NCBI RefSeq assembly: GCF_001426665.1
Contig: NZ_LMEY01000007.1
Coordinates: forward strand, 30,477-94,476
Length of the DNA: 64,000 nucleotides
From: Rhizobium sp. Root1334
Lineage (GTDB): Bacteria; Pseudomonadota; Alphaproteobacteria; Rhizobiales; Rhizobiaceae
Reading direction: 5' to 3'
Shown here: positions 46,771-54,395 of the stretch, piece after piece
How the letters are laid out: every line of letters starts with the position of its first letter
Numbering within the stretch: position 1 is the stretch's first letter
Position numbers and translations under genes: made by a program
The notes under the pieces: model-generated
Told to the model about the DNA's origin: nothing
What the model saw: only the letters and a program-made list of their open reading frames with translations
The model's database searches: none

Positions 46771-47071
46771 CATCTCAGCCTTGAATTAGGAATTGCTTGG
46801 CGAGCACAACGGTGTTCCGCATCATCGGCTTGCTGCCGCAGGCCCTTTCGCTCCGACTTTGGCTGCCCACGAAACCGCGCATGCCCGGCATTTAAGAAAC
46901 TGAACCGGTCTTCTAACAAGGAGGTCGCAAACCTTCCCGCCCTTCAGTATTAGAAGGAACCTTGGGTACTTGAATTGGCGGTGCCAGTACTCTTCCGCTC
47001 ACATAATGGCATATGCGTTACTGCATTAGGAACGAGCCAACGCGTAACCCTGAGGATGGCATCGTATCTGG
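46771..47071. other. Gene-free stretch between the cyclase and nsrR stops
   Basis: About 300 bp between convergent genes. No clear terminator, gene or repeat is visible. Confidence 0.35.
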
Positions 47072-47527
47072 TCAGTCCAATATGTCAGTGATAATCGAGT
47101 TGCGAATTTCCGAAAGCCGCAAAAGAGCATGCAGGTCCGATTTGCGTCTTATGAGGTCGGCGACGGTGTATTTGTCAAAGACCGCGACGAACGCTTTTGT
47201 GGCCTCGGACAATATGGGGGGCAGGCCACAAGCTGGCGCTATCATGCAGACCGAACAATCCAGGATGTCCGAAAGCCCCTCGGTGTGACGCAGGACGGCA
47301 CCGATATTAATATCAGCGGCGGGACGAGCGAGCAGAATCCCTCCGTTCCGTCCACGAATGGACTGTACGAACCCCGCAGCCGCAAGGTCTTGCACTACCT
47401 TCATCAAGTGGTTCTGCGAGATAGCGAACGTGTCCGCGATCGCACGTATCGAAGTGCTCTCACCGTCACGTGTACCTAAGTATATCAAGACCCTGATCGC
47501 GTAGTCGGTATAGCGTGTGAGCCTCAT
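47072..47527 (-). CDS. nsrR: Rrf2-family nitric oxide sensor NsrR
   Basis: 151 aa with the Rrf2 winged HTH (MRLTRYTDYAIRVLIYLG, ISQNHLMKVVQDLAAAGFV, RGRNGGILLA) and three Cys in CSVCMIAPACGL, the [Fe-S] ligands of NsrR. NO destroys the cluster and releases DNA. It is divergent from the haemoglobin-hmp operon across 107 bp carrying two palindromes close to the known NsrR box. It therefore likely represses those genes and perhaps itself. Confidence 0.93.
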   Translation of the reverse strand: MRLTRYTDYAIRVLIYLGTRDGESTSIRAIADTFAISQNHLMKVVQDLAAAGFVQSIRGRNGGILLARPAADINIGAVLRHTEGLSDILDCSVCMIAPACGLPPILSEATKAFVAVFDKYTVADLIRRKSDLHALLRLSEIRNSIITDILD

Positions 47528-47560
47528 CTAACAGCCTGCGTCAAAACGTCCAAAGGAGCC

Positions 47561-47583
47561 AAGATGCATTTAGATCGCATCTT
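47561..47583. promoter_or_regulatory. NsrR-type operator 1
   Basis: AAGATGCATTT on the left and GCATCTT on the right form a 23-bp dyad close to the NsrR consensus of AAGATGC-type half-sites. It lies 33 bp before the nsrR start. Confidence 0.75.
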
Positions 47584-47597
47584 TTCCCAAAATATAA

Positions 47598-47620
47598 TAG
47601 ATGCATATAAAATGCATCTA
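47598..47620. promoter_or_regulatory. NsrR-type operator 2
   Basis: Perfect 9-bp arms TAGATGCAT and ATGCATCTA are separated by 5 bp. It lies 14 bp before the GTG of the haemoglobin gene, well placed to block its promoter. Confidence 0.82.
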
Positions 47621-47634
47621 TTAGGAGCGATAAT

Positions 47635-48294
47635 GTGGAAGCGATCACGGAGGCCGAAATCACCTTGGTGCTCGAGAGGTTTTACGAGAAAGTCCGGCGG
47701 GATCCGGAGATCGGACCCGTGTTCGACGTAGTGACCGACTGGGACGAGCACATCGTCCGGCTGTCCGAATTCTGGTCTTCCCTGATGCTGACTTCGGGTC
47801 GCTATAAGGGAAATCCGATGTCGATGCATATGATGCATTCGGACAAGATCAGGCCGGGGATGTTCAACCAATGGCTTACTCTCTGGATGCAGACGACGTC
47901 GGAGCTCCTGACACAGTCAATAGCGGCACTGATGCAGGCGAAGGCTTCCCGCATCGCCTCTCGGCTGTCGCTCACCGTCTGTGGTTCGCTACCTCCAGGC
48001 CCTGTCACCCATATCTCCCTGCCGAGGTCCAAACCCTACATGGTTACACAGGATTTCGATGAAAGTTCTATCCCAGCGGCCTTGCTGCGTGAACATTCGT
48101 TGAAGCCTGGCTCATGGGGCGTCGTCCGGATCACGGAAGGTTCGGTCGCCTTGGTTGCAGCAGGCCGGGAGATTCTAACCTCTCAAAGCTTCGGCCTCAT
48201 TCTCCCGGAAATTCCCCACCACCTCGAAACGCTCGGCCCGGTGAAATTCAGGATCGAGTTTTATGATCACGCACCGACCACAGACCAACATTGA
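47635..48294 (+). CDS. Group III truncated haemoglobin fused to a DUF1971 domain
   Basis: 219 aa from GTG with AGGAG eight bases upstream; a nearby ATG at 47633 is out of frame. Residues about 1-120 are a group III truncated globin (LVLERFYEKVRRDPEIGPVF, FWSSLMLTSGRYKGNP, a His-rich HMMHSDKI proximal region, FNQWLTLW). Residues about 135-215 match DUF1971/TehB-N (SSIPAALLREHSLKPGSWGV, ILPEIPHHLETLG, VKFRIEFYD). It is probably involved in NO or nitrosative-stress handling with the flavohaemoglobin encoded downstream. The fusion itself is notable. Confidence 0.88.
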   Translation: MEAITEAEITLVLERFYEKVRRDPEIGPVFDVVTDWDEHIVRLSEFWSSLMLTSGRYKGNPMSMHMMHSDKIRPGMFNQWLTLWMQTTSELLTQSIAALMQAKASRIASRLSLTVCGSLPPGPVTHISLPRSKPYMVTQDFDESSIPAALLREHSLKPGSWGVVRITEGSVALVAAGREILTSQSFGLILPEIPHHLETLGPVKFRIEFYDHAPTTDQH

Positions 48295-48316
48295 AAAAAG
48301 AAGAAAGAGCACTTGG

Positions 48317-49531
48317 ATGCCAACTCCACTCTCCGCAAAAACCATTGAAATCGTAAAGGCGAGCGCCCCTGCACTGGCGGTTCATGGAACCGCGATTACA
48401 AAAGGCATGTACACACGCCTCTTCGAGCACGACCACATCCGAGGGCTTTTCAACCATTCCAATCAAGGCGAGGGCGGGTCGCAGGTCCACGCGTTGGCTG
48501 CGGCCATCCTGGCGTACGCACGCAACATCGAAAATCTGGGTGTACTTGCGCCCGCGGTCGAGCGGATCGCCCACAAGCATATCGGCTACCATATTCTCCC
48601 CGAGCACTATCCCTATGTTGCGACAGCGCTGCGAGCTTCAATCTCGGACGTACTCGGCGAGGCGGCGACGCCGCAGTTGCTGGAAGCTTGGGGCGAAGCC
48701 TACTGGTTCCTCGCCGACATCCTGAAAGAGCGTGAAGTGCAGTTGCGGTCTGAACTGCAGGCGGCGGTTGGGGGCTGGAACGGCTGGAGGCAATTCGTCA
48801 TCGCTGAAAAGATCAAGGAGAGCGATGTTGTCACGTCTTTCGTACTACGCCCAGCCGACGGTCAGAAAGTAACCAGGCATCGTCCCGGCCAATATCTTAC
48901 CTTCCGACTCACACTGAATGACGGGCAAGAGGTCAAGCGGAACTATTCCATCTCGTGCGGGCCCAACAACGATTTCTACCGGATCTCCGTAAAAAGGGAG
49001 GCAATGGGGCAGGGAGGCTCCATTTACCTTCACGACCACACCTCCATTGGCGCAATCATTGAGGCCACGCCGCCTGCCGGAGACTTCTTCCTTCCGGATG
49101 AGCCAAAGCGGTCAATCGTCCTGCTGTCAGGCGGCGTGGGTCTGACGCCGATGGTCGCCATGCTTGAAGCTATCTCGGCCAGCTACCCCGACCTTGACGC
49201 GCATTTTGTCCACGGCGCTCTAAACAGCACCACGCATGCCATGGACCGCCACGTGCGTACATTGGCGTCTCAACACGGTCGCGTCGCTGTCCGAACGTTT
49301 TATAGCGATCCCGCTGACGCTGACGCAGCTGGGATCTCACACGATCATGACGGTATGATCTCGATTGAATGGCTCAAGGAGAATACTCCGTTCGCCTCAG
49401 CCGACTATTACCTTTGTGGCCCTAGGCCATTCCTAAAAGCTTTGGTTGGCGGTTTGTGGGCGGCAGGGATCGCGCCGGATCGGTTACACTACGAATTTTT
49501 CGGCCCAGCCGACGAGCTCATTGCTGCTTGA
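48317..49531 (+). CDS. hmp: Flavohaemoglobin (nitric oxide dioxygenase)
   Basis: 404 aa from the ATG at 48317, the usual Hmp length; the longer frame from 48263 overlaps the upstream gene. The globin domain (ITKGMYTRLFEHDHIRGLFN, IAHKHIGYHILPEHYPYV with the haem ligand) is followed by the FAD domain (RPGQYLTFRL, KRNYSISCGPN) and the NAD domain (LLSGGVGLTPMVAML, YYLCGPRPFL, YEFFGP). It converts NO to nitrate using O2 and NAD(P)H. It is second in an NsrR-controlled operon. Confidence 0.95.
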   Translation: MPTPLSAKTIEIVKASAPALAVHGTAITKGMYTRLFEHDHIRGLFNHSNQGEGGSQVHALAAAILAYARNIENLGVLAPAVERIAHKHIGYHILPEHYPYVATALRASISDVLGEAATPQLLEAWGEAYWFLADILKEREVQLRSELQAAVGGWNGWRQFVIAEKIKESDVVTSFVLRPADGQKVTRHRPGQYLTFRLTLNDGQEVKRNYSISCGPNNDFYRISVKREAMGQGGSIYLHDHTSIGAIIEATPPAGDFFLPDEPKRSIVLLSGGVGLTPMVAMLEAISASYPDLDAHFVHGALNSTTHAMDRHVRTLASQHGRVAVRTFYSDPADADAAGISHDHDGMISIEWLKENTPFASADYYLCGPRPFLKALVGGLWAAGIAPDRLHYEFFGPADELIAA

Positions 49532-49540
49532 ACCATCACA

Positions 49541-49562
49541 GCCGGGGCCATTGGCCCCGGCG
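49541..49562 (+). terminator. GC hairpin between hmp and the membrane-protein gene
   Basis: GCCGGGGCC / GGCCCCGGC with a 3-nt loop, followed by GTCTCTCC rather than a U-tract. It may stabilise mRNA or attenuate transcription into the next gene. Confidence 0.5.
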
Positions 49563-49582
49563 TCTCTCCGAAAGGCTACGCC

Positions 49583-50731
49583 ATGTGGAAACGCAAACTA
49601 TCGATCGGCCTAAAACTCGCTTGGGCGCTCATGCTGGTCAACGCCTCTCCCTCCGTTGCATCCGCTCACGTCAAGTGGTTTGCACCGTACATTGTCGGTG
49701 CGCCGCCCGCGCCCATAACGAAGACGCTGGCCGACACTTGGTTCTGGGCGGGCATCGCACTGGTTCTGGTGTTCTTTGTCATAACCAGAGCCCTCGAACT
49801 CTCCAGGTTCGGAAGCGCTGCTATCAGCGCACTCGACTATGTCACTAATCCGCTGTGGCAGCGACAAGACGACTATATCCGGGCCATAATCGGTGCGTTC
49901 TTCGTAGCCATTTTCGCGGTAGGGGGCGTCTATCTCACTCCAGACCTGAAGACTCCGGCAGAATGGGTATCCTGGCTACAGCTGGTTATCGCGTTCTGCG
50001 TCTTTTCGCGGCGGACGATGCCCATCGCCGGGGTTGGCATCATCGCCCTCTGGATCTTGGCCCTGCGTGACTATGACCTGTTCCATTTGTTCGACTACCT
50101 TGCCCTCGGGCTGGGCGTCGCCGCCTACCTTCTCCTCGAACCATTGAAAAACGAGTCGCTGCGGACGAGGCGCTTCGAAGCCCTGCGTTGGGGACTCGCT
50201 ATCGCCTTGATGTGGTCGAGCCTCGAGAAGTTCGCGTTCCCCAGTTGGTTCTATCCTCTTGTCGTGGAAAAACCGTTCCTGACATTCGGGATGCCCCGGG
50301 ACGTCTTTCTCCCGATGGCTGGGGTTACGGAATTCACTCTCGGCCTCGGATTGCTTTGGACCCCGCTGATACGGCGTCTTTCGGCACTGGCTTTGATCGT
50401 GATTTTTACGGCCGCCGTCTGGCCGTTCGGACGGGTTGATCTCATCGGACACGGCCTCATCATGGCGATCCTCCTCGCCGTGGCTGCCGATCACAGGTCG
50501 GGAGTCGACGTTTTGACCAACCTCAAGCGAGGCACATGGCGTATTCCGATAGGAATGGCCTCGGCGCTTGTGATCTTTTGCACGGCATACTGGGGTCTGC
50601 ACCTTGCCTTCTATGGAATCGACGGAAAACTGGACGGGCATGAAGGGCCGAAATCGACCCACTCCTATGATCCCGAGCATCCGCATGCCTCCGGTAAAGA
50701 GGGAGAGATCGGCGGACAGCCACATCAGTGA
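49583..50731 (+). CDS. Multi-pass membrane protein of the NO-stress operon
   Basis: 382 aa with an N-terminal signal-like helix ending SVASAHVKWFAPY, about eight to nine further hydrophobic segments, and a hydrophilic His-rich tail (EHPHASGKEG). The AHVKWFxPY motif after the signal and the DoxX-like later helices resemble membrane proteins encoded with hmp or NO reductase genes. Function is unknown; it may support respiration or metal handling under NO. Confidence 0.75.
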   Translation: MWKRKLSIGLKLAWALMLVNASPSVASAHVKWFAPYIVGAPPAPITKTLADTWFWAGIALVLVFFVITRALELSRFGSAAISALDYVTNPLWQRQDDYIRAIIGAFFVAIFAVGGVYLTPDLKTPAEWVSWLQLVIAFCVFSRRTMPIAGVGIIALWILALRDYDLFHLFDYLALGLGVAAYLLLEPLKNESLRTRRFEALRWGLAIALMWSSLEKFAFPSWFYPLVVEKPFLTFGMPRDVFLPMAGVTEFTLGLGLLWTPLIRRLSALALIVIFTAAVWPFGRVDLIGHGLIMAILLAVAADHRSGVDVLTNLKRGTWRIPIGMASALVIFCTAYWGLHLAFYGIDGKLDGHEGPKSTHSYDPEHPHASGKEGEIGGQPHQ

Positions 50732-50786
50732 GTAAAAACGCCAAGCGCGGCTCGCATCGATGCGACGCCACAAGGGACACAACCCA

Positions 50787-51002
50787 TCATTTTCCCGGTG
50801 TCACAAGCTCCACATGACTTACACCTAGAGCTTTTGCCAGTTCATACAATGTAATCACCGTTGGGTTGCGTCGTCCGCGTTCCAATCCACTCAGATATTG
50901 CTGACTGTATTAGGCGCGGCAATCTAAGCCTTTGAACGCCGAAAGCTGACCCCGGTGGTAAGCGTCAACGTATTGTAATATGTGTAAATTCAGGAAAGTC
51001 AT
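50787..51002 (-). pseudogene. XRE-family HTH regulator with a nonsense codon
   Basis: Reading from the ATG at 51002, the frame gives a short N-terminus, then LSAFKGLDCRA, an in-frame TAA (50910-50912), then YSQQYLSGLERGRRNP and TVITLYELAKALGVSHVELV, a classical XRE helix-turn-helix C-terminal half. The TAA is one base from CAA (Gln). The N-terminal half is also shorter than usual. The regulator is therefore probably inactivated. Confidence 0.75.
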
Positions 51003-51034
51003 TGGGGTGAATTGAAAGCCGATGACGGAGGTAA

Positions 51035-51180
51035 ATGCCGCACCCAAATACAGCCAGCGCCGTGATCTACAGTCTGATGCTCACTTGCCGCGCCTGTGGG
51101 GTCGCCCCACTAACCTGGCTGCGCCATGTGCAAACTGGGCTGCCGCAGCGCGACGAAGCGGCCGACATCGTCGACCTGCT
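51035..51180 (+). pseudogene. IS66-family transposase C-terminal remnant
   Basis: The frame encodes NTASAVIYSLMLTCRACGV, APLTWLRHVQTGLPQRDEAA and DIVDLL. This matches the last ~50 residues of IS66 TnpC, which normally end in LLPFNF; the similarity stops at LLLF. The rest of the transposase and the terminal repeats are not seen, so this is a relic of an insertion. Confidence 0.7.
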
Positions 51181-51366
51181 GCTGTTCATGGCTTATGCCA
51201 TGATGGGCGGGATCATCGTGGGAACGGTCGTGACACTCTTGTGCCAGTTCTCCACGTGGCCTGGTTCCGCATACCGAGTGAAAACGAGGCGTCGGCGACG
51301 CAGAAGTCTCGGCCCACTAGAGCCGAAGACGTTTCGCATCTCTCTATTCAGCAAGGCGTGTTGTCG

Positions 51367-52494
51367 ATGATTGTCAAATATATCAAGCCTAGCCGTAATA
51401 TGATTGAAGTTGCAATGTTAATAGTTCTGACTGGCGTAACGGCTTGCGCTTCGCGGCCGCCATCATCAGTTCTCCAGCCTGTCGGGCTCGTACAAAACGA
51501 AAACGAGAAGGTTACGCTGCTTGCCATCACGAATCGTGACCGGGAAACTAACGGGAATGGGTTTGGAAGCCGATGGGCGGCGAAACTCACTTACGAGAAA
51601 TATGGCTTCTCCATACCTTCGGAGCGCAAATCCACCGCCATCGTTTATCCGTCAAAAAATCTGGACCCGCGCCGCCAATTCGCGGTCACGGCCCGCAAGC
51701 AACTTTCGGAAAGAGAACTTATAGACGATGCCACGAGCGCGGCGAATTTCGACGGCACTGTCGCGGTCTTTGTCCATGGCTACAACTACAGTTACCAGGA
51801 GGCGCTCTTTAGAACGGCGCAGATGGCCGCTGACGCCAGGACCTTGAGCCCTCCGATACTTTTTTCGTGGCCCTCGGCGGCCAGCGTCACTGGTTATGTG
51901 ACGGATAGGGACGCGGCTCTTTATTCACGTGCGGAGCTGGAGCGCCTTCTTGGGGCACTCGCGAGGGATTTGAGAGTCAAACGCATCGTGCTGTTCGGCC
52001 ACAGCATGGGCGGCTTTTTGTCGATGGAAGCCGCAGTCCAGCTTAAACTTCAGGGCAGACGCGATGTAATGGGAAAGCTGCAGATAGTGCTTGCCGCACC
52101 TGATATAGACGTCGACGTGTTCAGGTCTCAGCTGCGCGATCTTGGACACATGCATGCACCGATCACCCTTCTCGTGTCGAAAACCGACCGGGCGTTGACA
52201 ATTTCCAGCGTCATTGGTGGTGAACGACCGCGCATAGGTCGATTAGATATTGACGATCCGACGATAAGACAGGCGGCAATTGCTAACCACGTCAACATAA
52301 TAGACGTAACGTCAGCCGCGTCATCCGACGGTCTTGGACACGATCGCTATGCCGCGCTGGCACGGGTTAGTGGTGAGCTGCGTAAGGCAGAAGCGCAAAA
52401 CCGTGGTGGAGGGAATGTTGGAGCGCTGGTGTTTCAAGCCGCCGGCGCGTCCGTAGCCATCCCCGTTAATGTGACAGAGCGGCTCGCTAGGTAG
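51367..52494 (+). CDS. Lipoprotein alpha/beta hydrolase (DUF900-like)
   Basis: About 375 aa from the ATG at 51367; the much longer open frame upstream covers the IS66 relic and is not a genuine N-terminus. The signal peptide ends in a lipobox-like LTGVTAC. The hydrolase core has VAVFVHGYNYSYQEALFR, PILFSWPSAA, the nucleophile elbow FGHSMGGFLSME, and a catalytic His in GLGHDRYAA. DUF900 proteins are uncharacterised serine hydrolases. It is predicted to be membrane-anchored and flanked by decayed mobile or conjugative genes. Confidence 0.83.
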   Translation: MIVKYIKPSRNMIEVAMLIVLTGVTACASRPPSSVLQPVGLVQNENEKVTLLAITNRDRETNGNGFGSRWAAKLTYEKYGFSIPSERKSTAIVYPSKNLDPRRQFAVTARKQLSERELIDDATSAANFDGTVAVFVHGYNYSYQEALFRTAQMAADARTLSPPILFSWPSAASVTGYVTDRDAALYSRAELERLLGALARDLRVKRIVLFGHSMGGFLSMEAAVQLKLQGRRDVMGKLQIVLAAPDIDVDVFRSQLRDLGHMHAPITLLVSKTDRALTISSVIGGERPRIGRLDIDDPTIRQAAIANHVNIIDVTSAASSDGLGHDRYAALARVSGELRKAEAQNRGGGNVGALVFQAAGASVAIPVNVTERLAR

Positions 52495-52544
52495 TGAGGG
52501 CCAAATTTGGTTTCCTCTGCGTTCATCAAACAATAACCTGGGTA

Positions 52545-52860
52545 AGATCGTTCATTTTCGTACCCGTGCCGAATCTCCAGCGTGGGCTGGACGTGCATGT
52601 TCCGTTGAATAGTCCGGTCAGCCACCCGGCCAACGGTCTCGGCGAAATTCCGCCGCACCGCATCCGAGGCGGTGGCCTGGGTTCCGCGCGTAGAGCTTCC
52701 GGAACGGTCATATCGATACCGTCCCGATAAGGGCGATCAGAACAGTTGAGCCGAACGTCTTGAAATAATGGTTGTTCACCTTATCGTTGAAATCGCTATA
52801 CCCTTGAGCCTCCGTTCCCAACATGGGGCAAGGATTATGATAACCCATCCAGCGACGACC
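52545..52860 (-). pseudogene. trbI: trbI (conjugal transfer, VirB10-like) C-terminal remnant, frameshifted
   Basis: On the minus strand from about 52824 the frame reads MLGTEAQGYSDFNDKVNNHY then FKTFGSTVLIALIG before a stop, matching the TrbI block with PGTDAQGYAGLxDxVDNHY. About 40 bp later a different frame gives ASDAVRRNFAETVG and QRNMHVQPTLEIRHGY, matching the TrbI C-terminus (RRNLNVQPTLEIRPGY). At least one frameshift separates them and the start is missing. The remaining part of the 52495-52962 gap shows no gene. Confidence 0.7.
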
Positions 52861-52962
52861 GAGCCGCTGCGGACTGGTCTCGCGCTGTCGATGATGATGT
52901 TCAGCTAAAGTGCCATGTTACGCACTCTTATCGGTTGAAGGAGCCACCGTGGCCCTAATTTC

Positions 52963-53886
52963 TCACGTTTTCACTTTGCAGTCGCATCTAATAATGTTGA
53001 TCACGATATCGGCGGTGCGGTCGAGATAAGTGCGACCATCGGAAAGCCGTGCCGTCGGACTGATGTAACTCTGCGGGCCAACATGAGTGGCCGGGTCAAG
53101 GGAATGCACGGTAACGCTCCCTGCGTTCAGGGCTTTGTTCCATGGGCTACGCCGAAGAACACGCCACCTCTGTGGGAAAAGCCCGATGCCCACCTTTTCG
53201 ATCCAGTCATTTTTGCTGGTGAGGCGGTGTACGTGGCGTGCGTGCGTCAGGTCATTAGCGCCGTTGTGGAAACCTCCGAGCATGATCAACCAAAGGGGAG
53301 AACTGAGTTCGCTGAAGAGGCCTTCAAGTGCCCCGGTGGCGACCTGAGCGCCACCGCTGTAGCAAAGAAGAACCACCGGTATGCCGTTATCGGGCTCGTA
53401 ACCCGCTAAGCGCAGCTGGCCTACGATCTGAGCGCTCACAGCTCGGTTGTATAGCGGGCGGTATCTACGATCCGATGCCACGAAAGTCTGCATTGCGTTG
53501 TGCAAAAACAGCGTTATTGCAATATGGTGTCGCAGCCAGTCCCATATTGGTCGACCCACAAGCGGGTCTGCCAACGGCGAATAAGGCTGAACCTGGCCTA
53601 GAACTCGCACTTCGGGCGCTCTGGCAATAACGGCTTCGACAAGCTGGCCGCCGTCGCGGGTGTCATCGAAGCGTCGCTTGCCGATTCCATCCAAATAGAC
53701 CACGTATGCGTGGGGTGGCTGACTTGGGTCCGCGCCTCTGGCGTAAGGCATTTCCGGCGGGAGAGTCGCGGTTAGTCGCCGCCGCCCTACGGTGTAGAGC
53801 ACCAGTTCATAACGAGCCAGCAAGCCCTCGGCGAGGAGGACTGGCCCTAGCGCCAGGAGGCAGACGAGCCACGGGAAATCGCTCAT
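52963..53886 (-). CDS. Alpha/beta-fold protein of unknown function, third gene of the glycosyltransferase operon
   Basis: About 307 aa from the ATG at 53886, which overlaps the upstream stop (ATGA). It has an N-terminal hydrophobic segment (FPWLVCLLALGPVLLAEGLL), then AYVVYLDGIGKRRFDD, and an elbow-like VVLLCYSGGAQVATGALEG with Ser in a CYSGG context. No further motif is recognised. It could be a membrane-anchored hydrolase acting on the product of the glycosyltransferase; that is inference. Confidence 0.75.
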   Translation of the reverse strand: MSDFPWLVCLLALGPVLLAEGLLARYELVLYTVGRRRLTATLPPEMPYARGADPSQPPHAYVVYLDGIGKRRFDDTRDGGQLVEAVIARAPEVRVLGQVQPYSPLADPLVGRPIWDWLRHHIAITLFLHNAMQTFVASDRRYRPLYNRAVSAQIVGQLRLAGYEPDNGIPVVLLCYSGGAQVATGALEGLFSELSSPLWLIMLGGFHNGANDLTHARHVHRLTSKNDWIEKVGIGLFPQRWRVLRRSPWNKALNAGSVTVHSLDPATHVGPQSYISPTARLSDGRTYLDRTADIVINIIRCDCKVKT

Positions 53887-54392
53887 ACGATCGCGTCCTT
53901 CTCTGCCGCACTGGCAATTCTCCGCCCTATAAGCCGCCGGACTGCTTGGACCGTAACAGCCAGCCCAAGTCCGGCAACAGCGACGCAGGCACCCGACGTC
54001 CACCACCCTAATCCGGACGCTGCTGCAATGGGTCCCACAAGTCCCGTCCCGACACCAACGATAAGGAGGGTGTGCAGAAACGGCCCCAGCAGTGGGAACG
54101 CGAGGATAGCGGACAACAGCAATGGTGCGAGCAGGTTAGGTGTCCAGACGAGGCCTGTTGTCGCGATTAGTCGGAGTTCCGGCTGAGAGGCAGACCGTAC
54201 GAGGTCGGCGGTGGCCCACGCGGCAATAGGCCAGGATGCGATGACGGTTCCTTCAACCACTGTGCCGGTTACTAAGAGCCCGATTACGAAATAAAGCGAA
54301 CTCTTGTTGCGACTTGCGATTAGGGGCAGAAGCCGCCCGGCACTCTCGGAAAGCCCGGACAGGGCCAGTAGGACGATAACCGTATGTGACAT
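53883..54392 (-). CDS. Multi-pass membrane protein, second gene of the glycosyltransferase operon
   Basis: 169 aa with about four to five hydrophobic helices (near residues 5-25, 33-55, 77-100, 104-125 and 128-150). There is no recognised family. It lies 3 bp after the glycosyltransferase stop and overlaps the next gene by four bases, so the three genes form a tight operon. Possible roles are anchoring or export of a glycosylated lipid. Confidence 0.75.
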   Translation of the reverse strand: MSHTVIVLLALSGLSESAGRLLPLIASRNKSSLYFVIGLLVTGTVVEGTVIASWPIAAWATADLVRSASQPELRLIATTGLVWTPNLLAPLLLSAILAFPLLGPFLHTLLIVGVGTGLVGPIAAASGLGWWTSGACVAVAGLGLAVTVQAVRRLIGRRIASAAEKDAIV

Positions 54393-54395
54393 GGT

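Noticed and set aside
47633..47635. ATG start for the truncated haemoglobin gene
   Set aside because: It is out of frame with the globin; the GTG at 47635 keeps the frame and has a well-spaced AGGAG.
51022..51366. Long N-terminal extension of the lipoprotein hydrolase frame
   Set aside because: It runs out of frame over the IS66 remnant, and a good lipoprotein signal starts at 51367.
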